From positions 620,001 through 684,000 of the forward strand of contig NZ_JANBVS010000001.1 of NCBI RefSeq assembly GCF_024586915.1: a stretch of 64,000 bases of DNA, read 5' to 3'. Numbering within the stretch: position 1 is the first letter of the stretch; every line of letters starts with the position of its first letter. The stretch is from Bradyrhizobium sp. SRS-191 (GTDB lineage Bacteria; Pseudomonadota; Alphaproteobacteria; Rhizobiales; Xanthobacteraceae). The notes beneath the pieces are model-generated. The model worked only from the letters and a program-made list of their open reading frames with translations. It did no database searches and was not told the origin of the DNA. This document shows, one piece after another, positions 25,754-35,086 of the stretch. The position numbers were made by a program, and so were the translations under genes.

Positions 25754-28149
25754 CGGAATGCCACCTTCATGCCTGCCATGAAGGCGCGCGGTGAACCGGC
25801 ATAGATCGTCCCGGTGGCCGCCACGATCTGCACGCCCGAATTCATGGCATTCTGCACGTTGTTCGCTGAAGCGATGTAGGTGCGGTCGAATACATTTCGG
25901 ACCTCGAAGAAGACGTTCAGCGACTTGAATGTCTCCGAAGCCAGCTCGGTCTTGTAGTGGACGTTCAGATTGACCAGCTCGTAGCCGGGCGCCTTCTGCA
26001 GGTTCGCGTTGTCCATATAGAAGGAATCCTTCCACTGGACCTCGACGAAGGCGCCGAGCCCGGCCAATCTCCCGCTGTCGTGATCGTAGCCGATCCGCGC
26101 CGTCAGCTCGTTCGGCGAGATGCCGGGGATCTTGTTGCCGGCGCGGTTGAAGCTGTACAGCGTCGAGCCGCCCACGAGGTTCTCGGTATATTCGGTGTAG
26201 ACTTGGTCCAGATAGGTGTAGGCGGCCGTGAACCGCCAGCCCGGCAGGAAGCGCCAGTCAGCCGCAAGCTCAACGCCCTTGTGCTCCGAACGCGGCGCGT
26301 TGAAGGTGTACGACGAATTGAGCGGTCCCGTCACGGCCTGGGTGACGATCTCGTTGCGGAAGAACTCGTAGAAGCCCGTCACGCTCACGGTCACCGCCCG
26401 GTTGGGCGTCCAGTCGAAGCCGATATCATAGCCGAGATTGGTCTGCGACTTCAGCTGGGTGTTGTTGCCGAAGGCGCCGGTCGGCAGCACGAACAGGTTC
26501 GACGCCTGCGGTGTCCCGTAGCCGGTGGCGACGCGGGCACGCAGCAGCCAGTCGCTGTTCACCTTGTAGAGCAGCGCCAGCTCGGGGGCGAGATTGTCGA
26601 ACTGCCGGTCTGCCGTCGTGATCCCCACCGAGGTGGTGGGTGCCGTTCCCGTATACGTATAGGCCGTGTTCACGCCGCGCAGATGCGTGCGCTCCCAACC
26701 CAGCCCGGCCACCGCTGTCAGCGCCGCCGTCAGTTTGAGCTCCTCGCGCGCCCGCAAGCCATAGTTGGTCGTCTCGCTCCACGTGTTGCCCGAAAGACGT
26801 CCGAGCGCCGCGTTGCCGCCGGGCACGACGAAGCGCGTATCCCCGGATGCTGTGAGCGTATTGTAGAAGGCGCCGAAGAATGCGGTCGACTCCAGTCCGA
26901 AGATCTCACCGCGCCTGGTGATGTCGCTCATGTAGTTGTAGGACGGATAGTCGCCGATCGCGCTGGTCGATCCCGTCGGCTGGCTGATGTTGCGATCGTC
27001 GAACACGAACTGGTTGCGCCAGGTCGTATTGTTGTCGAAATCATGTTCCCAGCGTCCGCCGACGATGGTGCGGCGGTCGTTGCGGCCGAGGCCGGCCTGG
27101 AGCGCAGTCTCCGGGTCGACGCCACCCTGCGTATTGAAGCCGTTCTTGTTGAGGCCGACGGTCTGGCAGCCGGCCACAAACGACGTCCCGCTGGTGCAGC
27201 CCTGCTGATAGGGGTTTAGATAGTAGTTGCCCAGCGTGTACCGGACCGGCAACCGCGTCGAAAGCTCGTTGTTGATGATCTTGACGGTGAAGCGGTCGTC
27301 CGGCGTGACCTTCAACGTGCCGAGGAAGTTCACCGTCTGGGTGTTGAACCAGCTGTTGCCGAGATAGCCGTCGCCGCGCACGTCGCTGGTGAACAGCGAG
27401 CCCTCGAAGTTGCCGACCTTCTTGCCGTAGGCCAGATAGTTGCTGAGATAGCCGAAGCTGCCGCCTTCGCTGCCGATCTCCGCACCGTCGATGCTGCCGC
27501 CCGGCCGGGTCCGGAAATTGATCGCCCCGCCGGTCGCGTAGTTGCCGTAGAGCGCGGAGGACGGTCCGCGGATCACATCGACCGCGCCATAGGCATGGGG
27601 ATCGATCAGGTCGCTGCGCGACAATCCGTCCGGCTGCGTCACCGGAAAGCCGTCCTCGAACAGCGCGATGTTGCGGATGCCGAAGCCGTTGCGGGCGTTG
27701 GAGCCGCGGATCGAGATGCCGAGGTCGCGCGGGCCGTTGCCCTGCTTGAGCGAGACGCCAGGACTTTCACGCAGGATGTCGCTCACCGTGAACGCAGGCC
27801 GGTCGGCATAGAGGCTGCGGTCGATTGTGGTTGCGGTCTGGCCGGCCGGCGCCTGGCTGAGCTGATCGCGCGCGGCGACCGCGCTGTCGGCTTGGCCGGA
27901 CGCGCCACTTCCCTGGCCGGACGCGGCGGTAACGGATCCGCCGGCCGGCCTCGGCGCACGGCTCGTGGCGCGTGCAGCCTGCTGCGCGGCCGGCTTGCGG
28001 GTGGTTCTCTGTGCGGCCGCGCGCGGCGCATCGACGGTGACGGACGGCAATTCCTGCTCGGGTTGCGCATGCGCGATCGTGACCGACTGCACCAGCATGA
28101 GCTGCATGGCGATCACGCTTGCGCCCCCGAGGGCGTGACGACGAAACAT
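25750..28149 (-). CDS. TonB-dependent outer-membrane receptor (probable copper receptor)
   Basis: A 799-residue receptor: signal peptide (to about residue 28), a TonB-box-like segment (ELPSVTVDAP), an Ala/Arg-rich linker of about 60 residues, then the plug domain (DILRESPGVSLKQGN, GSNARNGFGIRNIALFEDG, GPSSALYGNYATGGAINFRT) and a C-terminal barrel ending in SPRAFMAGMKVAFR with a terminal aromatic-basic pair. Context (PCu(A)C, two DUF2946 proteins, TlpA-like partner) points to copper or chalkophore uptake, similar to OprC/NosA-type systems; siderophore uptake cannot be excluded from sequence. ATG 28149 starts the signal peptide; the open frame upstream is not used. Confidence 0.92.
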   Translation of the reverse strand: MFRRHALGGASVIAMQLMLVQSVTIAHAQPEQELPSVTVDAPRAAAQRTTRKPAAQQAARATSRAPRPAGGSVTAASGQGSGASGQADSAVAARDQLSQAPAGQTATTIDRSLYADRPAFTVSDILRESPGVSLKQGNGPRDLGISIRGSNARNGFGIRNIALFEDGFPVTQPDGLSRSDLIDPHAYGAVDVIRGPSSALYGNYATGGAINFRTRPGGSIDGAEIGSEGGSFGYLSNYLAYGKKVGNFEGSLFTSDVRGDGYLGNSWFNTQTVNFLGTLKVTPDDRFTVKIINNELSTRLPVRYTLGNYYLNPYQQGCTSGTSFVAGCQTVGLNKNGFNTQGGVDPETALQAGLGRNDRRTIVGGRWEHDFDNNTTWRNQFVFDDRNISQPTGSTSAIGDYPSYNYMSDITRRGEIFGLESTAFFGAFYNTLTASGDTRFVVPGGNAALGRLSGNTWSETTNYGLRAREELKLTAALTAVAGLGWERTHLRGVNTAYTYTGTAPTTSVGITTADRQFDNLAPELALLYKVNSDWLLRARVATGYGTPQASNLFVLPTGAFGNNTQLKSQTNLGYDIGFDWTPNRAVTVSVTGFYEFFRNEIVTQAVTGPLNSSYTFNAPRSEHKGVELAADWRFLPGWRFTAAYTYLDQVYTEYTENLVGGSTLYSFNRAGNKIPGISPNELTARIGYDHDSGRLAGLGAFVEVQWKDSFYMDNANLQKAPGYELVNLNVHYKTELASETFKSLNVFFEVRNVFDRTYIASANNVQNAMNSGVQIVAATGTIYAGSPRAFMAGMKVAFR

Positions 28150-28243
28150 GTTTGATCTTCCCCTTGCCGGCTCCCAGGGCCGGTCTTGCTGATCACAAAA
28201 ATCATCAGCGCGGCCGAGGCGGCGCCGATGACGACGTCTGTCA

Positions 28244-28687
28244 TCAGGAGAGGAAGGGAGGCCCGCGTGGCTGGGCTTGAGAGACGGCAAGGAGATGGAT
28301 GAGGCCGAACTCGCGTCCGGCCCATGCGACCCGCGTCCATCCGCGCGGCGGTGCCGCGTGCATGGGAACAGGCGGAGCATCGAGCGCGCTTGCGGCATGC
28401 AGCACGCAGCACATGACGCAGTCGAGGCCACAATCGCTGCGCTCGCCGCCGTGGTCGGACGGCGGAGCATCTGGTTCGGCGTGACAGATCACGGCCTCGC
28501 CGAGCAGATCGACGGTCGCGATGGTTGCGGCCGTGATCGCGGACGCCGCGACCGGCGCCAGCACCTGTATGAGAAGGGCCAGCAGCGCGAGCGGCAGAAG
28601 GCGCGCAGTCCAGCGGCGCCGGGCGCTGCCGCGTTCGCGGCACGCTCCCTTGCGCAACCGGGTTGTCATCGCGCGCCAAGCAGTCAT
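28244..28687 (-). CDS. DUF2946 Cys-rich membrane-anchored protein (copy 1)
   Basis: A 147-residue protein with a basic N-terminus, one hydrophobic segment (LLPLALLALLIQVLAPVAAS, residues 30-50) and a Cys-rich core: VICHAEP and CGLDCVMCCVLHAA at about residues 86-99. This is the DUF2946 pattern. In Bordetella a DUF2946 upstream ORF is described as a copper-responsive regulator that needs its CxxC motif. This copy lies 94 bp before the TonB receptor and 107 bp after the copper chaperone. Function here is inferred. The ATG at 28687 is one of two options; 28669 is in frame. Confidence 0.75.
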   Translation of the reverse strand: MTAWRAMTTRLRKGACRERGSARRRWTARLLPLALLALLIQVLAPVAASAITAATIATVDLLGEAVICHAEPDAPPSDHGGERSDCGLDCVMCCVLHAASALDAPPVPMHAAPPRGWTRVAWAGREFGLIHLLAVSQAQPRGPPFLS

Positions 28688-28794
28688 GGGACGCCTCCGC
28701 GCGCGCCGGATCGCAGGCCGGCGAGCGAACCTGTGAGACGACGCAAATGGCAGACCCGGTGGTCCATCGAAGGCCCCTGCTCCAGAGCGATGTG

Positions 28795-29301
28795 CTACAT
28801 CTTGTGCTCGTGCTTCATCATGCTGCCGCCCTCGCCGCCGGGGCCCTTTGCGCCAACGCCCTGCACGTCGAGCGTCACCGCCACCTTGCCGGCCTTTTCG
28901 AACTCGAGCGTGAGCGGCAGCTTGTCGCCCTGCTTCAGCGGACTCTTCAGGTCCATCATCATCAGATGATAGCCGCCGGGCGCGAGTGCGACGGTCTTGC
29001 CGGGCTCGATGATGAGACCCTTGTCGAGCGGCCGCATCGTCATGACGCCGTTGGTCACCGCCATCTCGTGGACCTCGACCTTGCCGGCGACGTCGGCGGA
29101 CGCGGCCACCAGACGATCCGGTGCGGCGCCCTTGTTCTCGATCGTCAGATAGCCGGCACCTGTCTTGGCGCCGCCAGGGGTGGCGCGGCTCCACGGCTGC
29201 GCGATGACGAGATCGCCCGCCTTGATATCAGCGGCGAAAACGCCGGGTGCGGTGGGCAGCAGAAGAGCAAGTGCAAGCAGAGAGCGTCCGAAGAACGTCA
29301 T
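28795..29301 (-). CDS. Periplasmic copper chaperone PCu(A)C
   Basis: A 168-residue exported copper chaperone with signal peptide (LLALALLLPTAPGVFAAD). The Cu(I) ligand pattern H-x-M ... M ... H-x-M is visible as VEVHEMAVTNGVMTMRPL and GGYHLMMMDLK, and an extra Met/His tail ends the protein (SMMKHEHKM). Relatives deliver copper to the CuA site of cytochrome oxidase. Three in-frame ATGs are at 29310, 29307 and 29301; AAGG abuts the first and lies 9 nt before the last, so I chose 29301. It follows DUF2946 copy 2 by about 130 bp. Confidence 0.93.
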   Translation of the reverse strand: MTFFGRSLLALALLLPTAPGVFAADIKAGDLVIAQPWSRATPGGAKTGAGYLTIENKGAAPDRLVAASADVAGKVEVHEMAVTNGVMTMRPLDKGLIIEPGKTVALAPGGYHLMMMDLKSPLKQGDKLPLTLEFEKAGKVAVTLDVQGVGAKGPGGEGGSMMKHEHKM

Positions 29302-29432
29302 GTCCATCATCCTTGTTCGATGGTCGTCACAATGCGCCGGCCTCAGCCGTTGGCGCGTGTCTGCCGACCGCGAAGGCCAAGCAGACGATCTGTATGTCGT
29401 GAAGACGATAGCCGCGGGAAGCGGCCAGCGGA

Positions 29433-29795
29433 TCACACCGCTGGCGGGGCTCTGGCTTGCGCGTGGGAGCCGGCACGCGCGCTCGAAGCTGCGGGCGCCG
29501 GGGCGCGCCAGATCACGTCGAGCGCTGCACGTTGAGCAACGTCGACGACTGTCTGATTCGGACTGTCCAGCGCTGCAGGCTGCGCCGCGCAGCACAGTGC
29601 GCAGGCCTCATGGCCGGGCTTGCCCCGCGACTCATCGGCAGGCTGGGAACCCGGCTGGCTGTGGCAGATCTCGACGTCACCAAGCGGATCGGATGCGGCA
29701 GCCGCAGCCGTCCAGGCGAGCCCGATCGGCGCCAGAATCTGCACCATCAGTGCGATCAGCATGATCGGAAGAAAAGCTTGCAGCCGCTGCCGCAT
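29433..29795 (-). CDS. DUF2946 Cys-rich membrane-anchored protein (copy 2)
   Basis: A 120-residue paralogue of the protein at 28244-28687. It has a hydrophobic segment (FLPIMLIALMVQILAPIGLAW) and the same core: DVEICHSQPGS, then HEACALCCAAQPA at about residues 69-81. It is the first gene of the operon, where a translated, metal-sensing leader ORF would sit. The open frame continues about 70 codons upstream without a convincing start; ATG 29795 gives the membrane segment. Confidence 0.72.
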   Translation of the reverse strand: MRQRLQAFLPIMLIALMVQILAPIGLAWTAAAAASDPLGDVEICHSQPGSQPADESRGKPGHEACALCCAAQPAALDSPNQTVVDVAQRAALDVIWRAPAPAASSARAGSHAQARAPPAV

Positions 29796-30331
29796 GAATG
29801 CTCGCCAAATGAACTGATCTGTTGTGCCCGAGCGCACGCCCCGAGTCGAGGTCACCAGGAGCACAGTCAGCACATTTGGCCGCGGGGTCGTTGATGAAGA
29901 ACAACGCCGAGCGCCGAAATCGGCGCCGCCAAGCGGCTCGCGTTTGAGGTATCTCAACACCAAAGGCGGGAAAAAGCGAAAATAAAACCCGCCAATTGCA
30001 AGCACTTATCGTTCATTTCATGAAGTGCGCGAAATTTGAACAATCGTTGCCGAAAAGGATGACAAACGCAAAAAGATCGTCTACGAATTTGGGCCTCAGG
30101 CTAACGCTTGCGGAAGTCTGGTGGTCCAAGTCTCGGGAGGAGCCCTGGCGCGCAAAAGCAGCGTCACCCCGCTTAACAAGATCAAATCTGAACTTGCGGG
30201 ATATCAAAGGGTCGACACAATTTCCGAGCAGGGCCCGCTGCCCTGCTCTATTTTTTTGAGCGGGCATATCCTCACCAAAACAACGTATGCGCATCCGTAT
30301 GAACGCTGCCTGAACGGTCACTTGGGCCTCT
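29796..30331. other. 536-bp intergenic region with an orphan plus-strand terminator
   Basis: The region lies between the copper operon start and the convergent end of the metallophosphoesterase gene. It contains the promoter of the copper operon, several AT-rich blocks (29980-30080) and a strong plus-strand terminator at 30226-30257. No protein-coding frame is convincing. Confidence 0.6.
30226..30257 (+). terminator. Strong intrinsic terminator without an upstream gene
   Basis: GAGCAGGG / CCCTGCTC (8-bp stem, extendable to 9, 5-7-nt loop) is followed by TATTTTTTT on the plus strand. All flanking genes are on the minus strand, so the terminator does not serve either. The simplest reading is the 3' end of a plus-strand small RNA of up to about 400 nt that starts after 29800. 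Confidence 0.85.
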
Positions 30332-31177
30332 TCAGGTTGCCTCAAGTGCCGTGAATGTCGGCAACGGCGCACGCCAGCGAGATTTCGCCTTCCGCCACGG
30401 CAGCGCGACCGACACCGGTTCTCGGCCCAGCACCCTCCAGCGCAGTTCGTCGTCCTCGACCTCCAGCACGCCGAACGATTCGGCCGGCTCGCCGGAGATG
30501 AAGGTCTCGGTCAGCGATTGCAGCGTGATGTGCGGCGTGCCGTCGACGGTGGTCAGCGTATTCCAATGCACGTGACCGGCCAGCGCGACGACCGGACACG
30601 GCGCGTCGGCGATGACCTTCCGGATCTCGGCAATTTCGGCATAGGTCGCATGCCCCGGATTGGCTTCGAAATAGTAGTTGCCAGTCTGCGCGTGCCCCGA
30701 CAGCGGCACGTGGCTGACGAGCAACGTCGGCCGCTCATCCTGCCCGAGCAGGTCCGCGAGTCCATCGAGATCGCCATCGGAAAGATGCAGGCCGCGCGCG
30801 CGGGTAAGACGGACATCGGGCTGCCAGAACACGCATCGGAGATCGCCGATGATCAGCGTACGCGACTGGCTCGGCAGATCGAAGATGGCTTCGTTATCGG
30901 CGAGCGTCAGACAAGCGACATCATGATTGCCGCTGAGGTGATGGTGCGCCACCGCGACGGTCGCAAAACACATCGCGACGTCGCTCTGAAGCAGGCGGTC
31001 TCGTTCGGGGTCCTCATCCGAAATCCGGTCGCCGAGATCGATCACCGCATCGACGCCTGCAGCGTTGATCTCTGCGACAAATCGCTCCAGCAGCGGCAGC
31101 GCCATCGATCCGCGCTTCGTCTGCGTATCCTGTCCGTGATGGATGTCGCCGATCACGGCGATGCGCGTCGTCGTCAA
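30332..31177 (-). CDS. Calcineurin-like metallophosphoesterase
   Basis: A 281-residue cytoplasmic hydrolase with the five metal-binding motifs in order: GDIHHG (residues 9-14), LGDRIS, LSGNHDVA, LVSHVPLSGHA and AGHVHWNTL. These bind two metals for phosphoester hydrolysis. The substrate cannot be read from sequence; relatives act on cyclic nucleotides, nucleotides or phospholipid heads. It has no signal peptide. It is divergent from the sugar ABC operon with a 216-bp gap. Confidence 0.92.
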   Translation of the reverse strand: MTTTRIAVIGDIHHGQDTQTKRGSMALPLLERFVAEINAAGVDAVIDLGDRISDEDPERDRLLQSDVAMCFATVAVAHHHLSGNHDVACLTLADNEAIFDLPSQSRTLIIGDLRCVFWQPDVRLTRARGLHLSDGDLDGLADLLGQDERPTLLVSHVPLSGHAQTGNYYFEANPGHATYAEIAEIRKVIADAPCPVVALAGHVHWNTLTTVDGTPHITLQSLTETFISGEPAESFGVLEVEDDELRWRVLGREPVSVALPWRKAKSRWRAPLPTFTALEAT

Positions 31178-31393
31178 AACCGCGTCTCCGGCAAATGCAT
31201 GCGCGAGAAGATCTCACGCGCCGGGTAGCATGGACGCATCACGGTTTTCTGACAGCGCGCGTGCGCCGCGACATCAGCTCGATGCAGCGCACAACATCCG
31301 GCTGTAGCGTGTTCAACGGGGTTGTGAAACAGTGCAGATCTTGGCGGCGCGACCAATGACGCCGCCAGACAACAATGGGACAGGGAGCACGGC

Positions 31394-32428
31394 ATGTCCG
31401 GCACTGACGAAACGTCCAAGAAGACCTTCAAGAACCGGCGCGATATTCTCCAGGCGGCGACCGCCGCGGGCTCTGCGGCGGCACTGCTCGCCGGATTCGG
31501 CATCAATCCGGCGATGGCCGCCGAGATGGGCCGCTCTGAAAAACCGCTGAAGGCGGCGTTCTCCAATGCCGGCCTGCAGGCGACCTGGTGCGCCCAGGGC
31601 AAGCAGGCAGCGGAATGGTGGGGCAAGCTGCTCAATGTCGAGGTGACCTGGTTCGACGGCCAGCTCGATGCGGTCAAGCAGCGCGCCGCGATCGACAACA
31701 TGGCCTCGCAGAAGTGGGATTTCGTCGCGATCCAGGCATTCGGCATCGGCACCCTGACGCAGCCGGTGCAGAAGATGATCGACGCCGGCATTCCCGTCAT
31801 CGACATGGACACGCTGATCGCGCCGCTCGATCAGATCAACGTCCACTCCTTCCTCGCCCCCGACAATGAGTTCATGGGCGCGTCGGTGACGCAGGCGCTC
31901 GCGACCGCGATGGGCGGCAAGGGCAAGATCATCATGACGCAGGGCGCGCTCGGCCACACCGGCGCGCAGGGCCGTGCCAAGGGCTTCAACTCGGTCATCA
32001 AGCAGTTCCCGAACATCGAGGTGCTCGATACGCAGCCGGCCGATTGGGACGTGTCGAAGGCCGCCCGCCTGTGGGAGACTTATCTGACGAAGTATCCGCA
32101 GATCGATGCGGCGTTCTTCCACAATGACGACATGGCGCTCGCCGCCTACAACATCATGAAGGCGCGCAATCGCACCAACATCCTGATCGGCGGCGTCGAC
32201 GCCATGCCGCCGGCGATCCAGGCCGTCAGCGATGGCCGCATGTTCGCGACCGTGCGCAATCCGTCCTGCCGCATCCATGGCGGCGCGATCGTTGCCGGCG
32301 TCGCGGCCGTGACGGCCGGCGAGAAGAGCGGCCAGGGCATCCCGAAGCAGGTCATCACCGACGGTCCGGTCGTGACCAAGGCCAATGCTCCGGGCATGCA
32401 ATGGATGGAGGATCACTTCCTGATCTGA
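31394..32428 (+). CDS. Sugar ABC transporter, periplasmic binding protein (Tat-type signal)
   Basis: A 344-residue type I periplasmic binding protein (RbsB/peripla_BP_4 family). The N-terminus holds a twin-arginine-like signal (KNRRDILQAATAAGSAAA ... AMA, to about residue 42). The core shows WFDGQLDAVKQRAAIDNM, GIPVIDMDT, GKIIMTQGALGHTGAQ, DAAFFHNDDMALAAYN and GVDAMPPAI, typical of sugar-binding lobes. It is the first gene of a binding protein-ATPase-permease operon. The ligand is unknown; ribose, galactose or polyol are typical. Confidence 0.93.
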   Translation: MSGTDETSKKTFKNRRDILQAATAAGSAAALLAGFGINPAMAAEMGRSEKPLKAAFSNAGLQATWCAQGKQAAEWWGKLLNVEVTWFDGQLDAVKQRAAIDNMASQKWDFVAIQAFGIGTLTQPVQKMIDAGIPVIDMDTLIAPLDQINVHSFLAPDNEFMGASVTQALATAMGGKGKIIMTQGALGHTGAQGRAKGFNSVIKQFPNIEVLDTQPADWDVSKAARLWETYLTKYPQIDAAFFHNDDMALAAYNIMKARNRTNILIGGVDAMPPAIQAVSDGRMFATVRNPSCRIHGGAIVAGVAAVTAGEKSGQGIPKQVITDGPVVTKANAPGMQWMEDHFLI

Positions 32429-32439
32429 AGTCGCCTCCC

Positions 32440-33945
32440 ATGCTGGACAGCCGCCCACCACTTCTGCAACTGCAGGACATCACCAAGTCGTTCGGCGGCG
32501 TCACCGCGTTGCGCGGCGTCGATTTCACGCTTCGCCCCGGCGAGATCCATGGTCTCGTCGGGGAGAACGGCGCCGGCAAGAGCACGCTGATGAAGATCAT
32601 CGCCGGCGTGCACACCGGGTTCTCCGGCCGTTTCCTGCTCGACGGCCGCGAGGTTCATTTCAACTCCGCGCGGGATGCCCGCGCGGCCGGCATCGCCATG
32701 GTGCATCAGGAGCTCAGTGTCGCGCCTGACCTCACGGTGGCCGAGAACGTGTTCCTCGGCAATCAGCCGACCAATGCGCTCGGCCTCGTGCAATGGCGCC
32801 GCATGGCGCGCGAGGCCGCCGAACAGCTCAAGCGCCTCGGCATCGACGCCGATCCGATGAGCCGGCTCGGCGACCTGCCGATCGGCGTGCAGCAGCTGAT
32901 CGAGATCGCGCGCGTGCTGTTCTCGGGCGCGCGCATCATCATCCTGGACGAGCCGACCTCGGCGCTCTCGCCGCCCGAGGTCGAGCGGCTGTTCGCCGCC
33001 TTGCGCAGACTGCGCGAGCAAGGCACCGGGATCATCTTCATCTCGCACTTCATCGAGGACATCCTGCTGATCTCCGACGAGGTCACCGTGTTCCGCAACG
33101 GCCGCAAGATCATGGAGACGCGTGCCGCCGACACCAGCAAGGCGGCGCTGATCGAGGCCATGATCGGCAAGGGGCGGGATGCGCTGGAGGACAGCTACAC
33201 CCACGACATCACCCTGCCCGCACCTCCCGTCGACAAGCCGATCGTGGTCGAAGCCGACGGCCTGTCGCTGGCGCGCAATCTCAAGAGTGTCTCGTTCTCC
33301 GTCCACGCCGGCGAGGTGCTCGGCGTCTACGGCTTCATGGGCTGCGGCCAGCTCGAGCTGGCACGCATCCTGTTCGGCAAGCTCGCGCCGGACGCGGGCG
33401 AGCTGCGTGTGTCCGGTGAGCGCAACCGCTTCAAGAGCACGGCCGATGCGCGCCGCGCCGGCATCGCCTTCGTGCCGGAAAGCCGGCGCGACATGCTGTT
33501 CCTGCAGGAGCCGGTCTACAAGAACGTCTCGATCAGCATTCTCGATCGCATCAATGCGCTGCTGCTGAAGCCCGCGCGCGAACGCACGCTGGCGCAGCGC
33601 CAGGTCGAGCAGCTGCAGATCCGTCCCGCCGATGTCGAGATCGAGCTCGGCCTGCTCTCCGGCGGCAACCAGCAGAAGGTGGCGCTGGCGAAATGGCTCA
33701 GCCATCCGCCGCGGCTGCTGGTACTGTGTGAGCCGACCCGCGGCATGGATGTCGGCGCCAAGAGCGACGTCATTCAGATCGTGCGACAGCTGCGTGACCA
33801 GGGCATCGCCGTGATCGTGCTGTCGACCGAGCCGGAGACCGTGCTGTCATTGGCCGACCGCGTCATCGTGCTCAAGCGCGGCGAGGTCGTGCGCGAGTTC
33901 GCCGGCGAAACCATCAGCAAAGACCGTCTGCTCGAGGCGGCGTAA
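32440..33945 (+). CDS. Sugar ABC transporter, double ATPase (RbsA/MglA type)
   Basis: A 501-residue fusion of two ABC domains. Domain 1: Walker A GENGAGKST, signature LPIGVQQLIEIARVLF (a degenerate signature, usual for the family), Walker B IIILDEPTSAL. Domain 2 begins near residue 260: a degenerate Walker A (GFMGCGQLEL), signature LSGGNQQKVALAKWL and Walker B LLVLCEPTRGMD. This asymmetry is standard for RbsA/MglA. ATG 32440 lies 11 bp after the binding-protein stop; an in-frame start at 32401 would overlap that gene. Confidence 0.95.
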   Translation: MLDSRPPLLQLQDITKSFGGVTALRGVDFTLRPGEIHGLVGENGAGKSTLMKIIAGVHTGFSGRFLLDGREVHFNSARDARAAGIAMVHQELSVAPDLTVAENVFLGNQPTNALGLVQWRRMAREAAEQLKRLGIDADPMSRLGDLPIGVQQLIEIARVLFSGARIIILDEPTSALSPPEVERLFAALRRLREQGTGIIFISHFIEDILLISDEVTVFRNGRKIMETRAADTSKAALIEAMIGKGRDALEDSYTHDITLPAPPVDKPIVVEADGLSLARNLKSVSFSVHAGEVLGVYGFMGCGQLELARILFGKLAPDAGELRVSGERNRFKSTADARRAGIAFVPESRRDMLFLQEPVYKNVSISILDRINALLLKPARERTLAQRQVEQLQIRPADVEIELGLLSGGNQQKVALAKWLSHPPRLLVLCEPTRGMDVGAKSDVIQIVRQLRDQGIAVIVLSTEPETVLSLADRVIVLKRGEVVREFAGETISKDRLLEAA

Positions 33946-33955
33946 GGAGACTTCC

Positions 33956-34987
33956 ATGGCGCATGGCGACACCGTTCCGATGCCGGAGGCGCAACGCGCG
34001 GGCGGCATCGCCTCGCTGCTGCGGTCGCAGATGCGCAACATCGCGCCGTTCCTGACCTTGATCTTCCTCACGGCGTTTTTCGCGATCGCCTCGCCGTCGT
34101 TCGCCACGATCGACAACGTCGGCAACATCCTCACCCAGGTCTCGGTGACCGGCATCATCGCCGTCGGGTTGACCTTCGTGATCTTGTGCGCCGAGATCGA
34201 CCTGTCGATCGCCGCGATCGCCAACGTCACCGGCATCGCGGTGGCCTACTTCACGCTGCAGGAGTCCTACGTCAACATCGCCAACGTCCCGATGCCCGGC
34301 TTTGCCGCGATCCTGCTCGCGCTGGCGCTATGCGCCCTGCTCGGCGTGGTCAACGCCTTCGGCCTGACCGTGATCGGCATCCCCTCCTTCATCATGACAC
34401 TCGCGATGATGCAGATTGCCGCCGGCATCTCGGCGATGCTGGTGCGCGGCCAGATCGCCTATAAGGTCCCGCCTGTTATCACGACACTCGGCTCAGGCTC
34501 GATCGCAGGCATCCCCTGGATCGTGATCGTCGCCGCGCTGATGCTGCTGCTTGGGCATCTCGTGCTGACCTACACGCGGTTCGGTCGCTACGTCTACATG
34601 GTCGGTGGAAACCGCGAGGCGGCGGAATATTCCGGCCTGAACGTCAAGCTGATCCTGGGCAGCGTGATGGTGATCTCTGCCGTCTGCTCGGGGATCGGCG
34701 GCATGCTCGGCGTGGCGCATTTCGGCAGCGCGCAGCAGAACGAGTTCGACACCTACCTGCTCGACTCCATCGCCGCCGTCGTGGTCGGCGGCACCAGCCT
34801 GTTCGGAGGCCGCGGCGGCATCGGCAACACCATTGTCGGCCTGTTCGTGCTCGGCGTGCTCAACAACGGCCTCGACCACGTCAACATCGACAGTTTCCTG
34901 AAGATCCTGATCCGCGGCCTCATCCTGCTCGCGGCGCTGGTGATCAACGTCTACGCACAGAGGCTGCGCGCGAAGGCTGCGGACTGA
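33956..34987 (+). CDS. Sugar ABC transporter, permease (RbsC type)
   Basis: A 343-residue inner-membrane permease with about ten hydrophobic segments, among them FLTLIFLTAFFAIASPSFAT, LTFVILCAEIDLSIAAIANV and the conserved GGNREAAEYSGLNV loop of the RbsC/AraH family, plus DSIAAVVVGGTSLFGGRGGI. A TAAGGAG ribosome site overlaps the ATPase stop. It closes the three-gene importer operon. No dedicated regulator or kinase gene lies beside it. Confidence 0.95.
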   Translation: MAHGDTVPMPEAQRAGGIASLLRSQMRNIAPFLTLIFLTAFFAIASPSFATIDNVGNILTQVSVTGIIAVGLTFVILCAEIDLSIAAIANVTGIAVAYFTLQESYVNIANVPMPGFAAILLALALCALLGVVNAFGLTVIGIPSFIMTLAMMQIAAGISAMLVRGQIAYKVPPVITTLGSGSIAGIPWIVIVAALMLLLGHLVLTYTRFGRYVYMVGGNREAAEYSGLNVKLILGSVMVISAVCSGIGGMLGVAHFGSAQQNEFDTYLLDSIAAVVVGGTSLFGGRGGIGNTIVGLFVLGVLNNGLDHVNIDSFLKILIRGLILLAALVINVYAQRLRAKAAD

Positions 34988-35086
34988 AGCGCCATCGAAT
35001 TGGGCTGTAACGATCTCGGTCCCGGCCGGCGTTTCGGTTCATTCAGCGAGATGAGCCCGGCGGCCGCACGGGCCCGATTCACGCTG

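Noticed and set aside
30226..30257. Terminator assigned to the metallophosphoesterase gene
   Set aside because: The T-tract is on the plus strand only; on the minus strand, where that gene is transcribed, the hairpin is followed by GGAAATTG.
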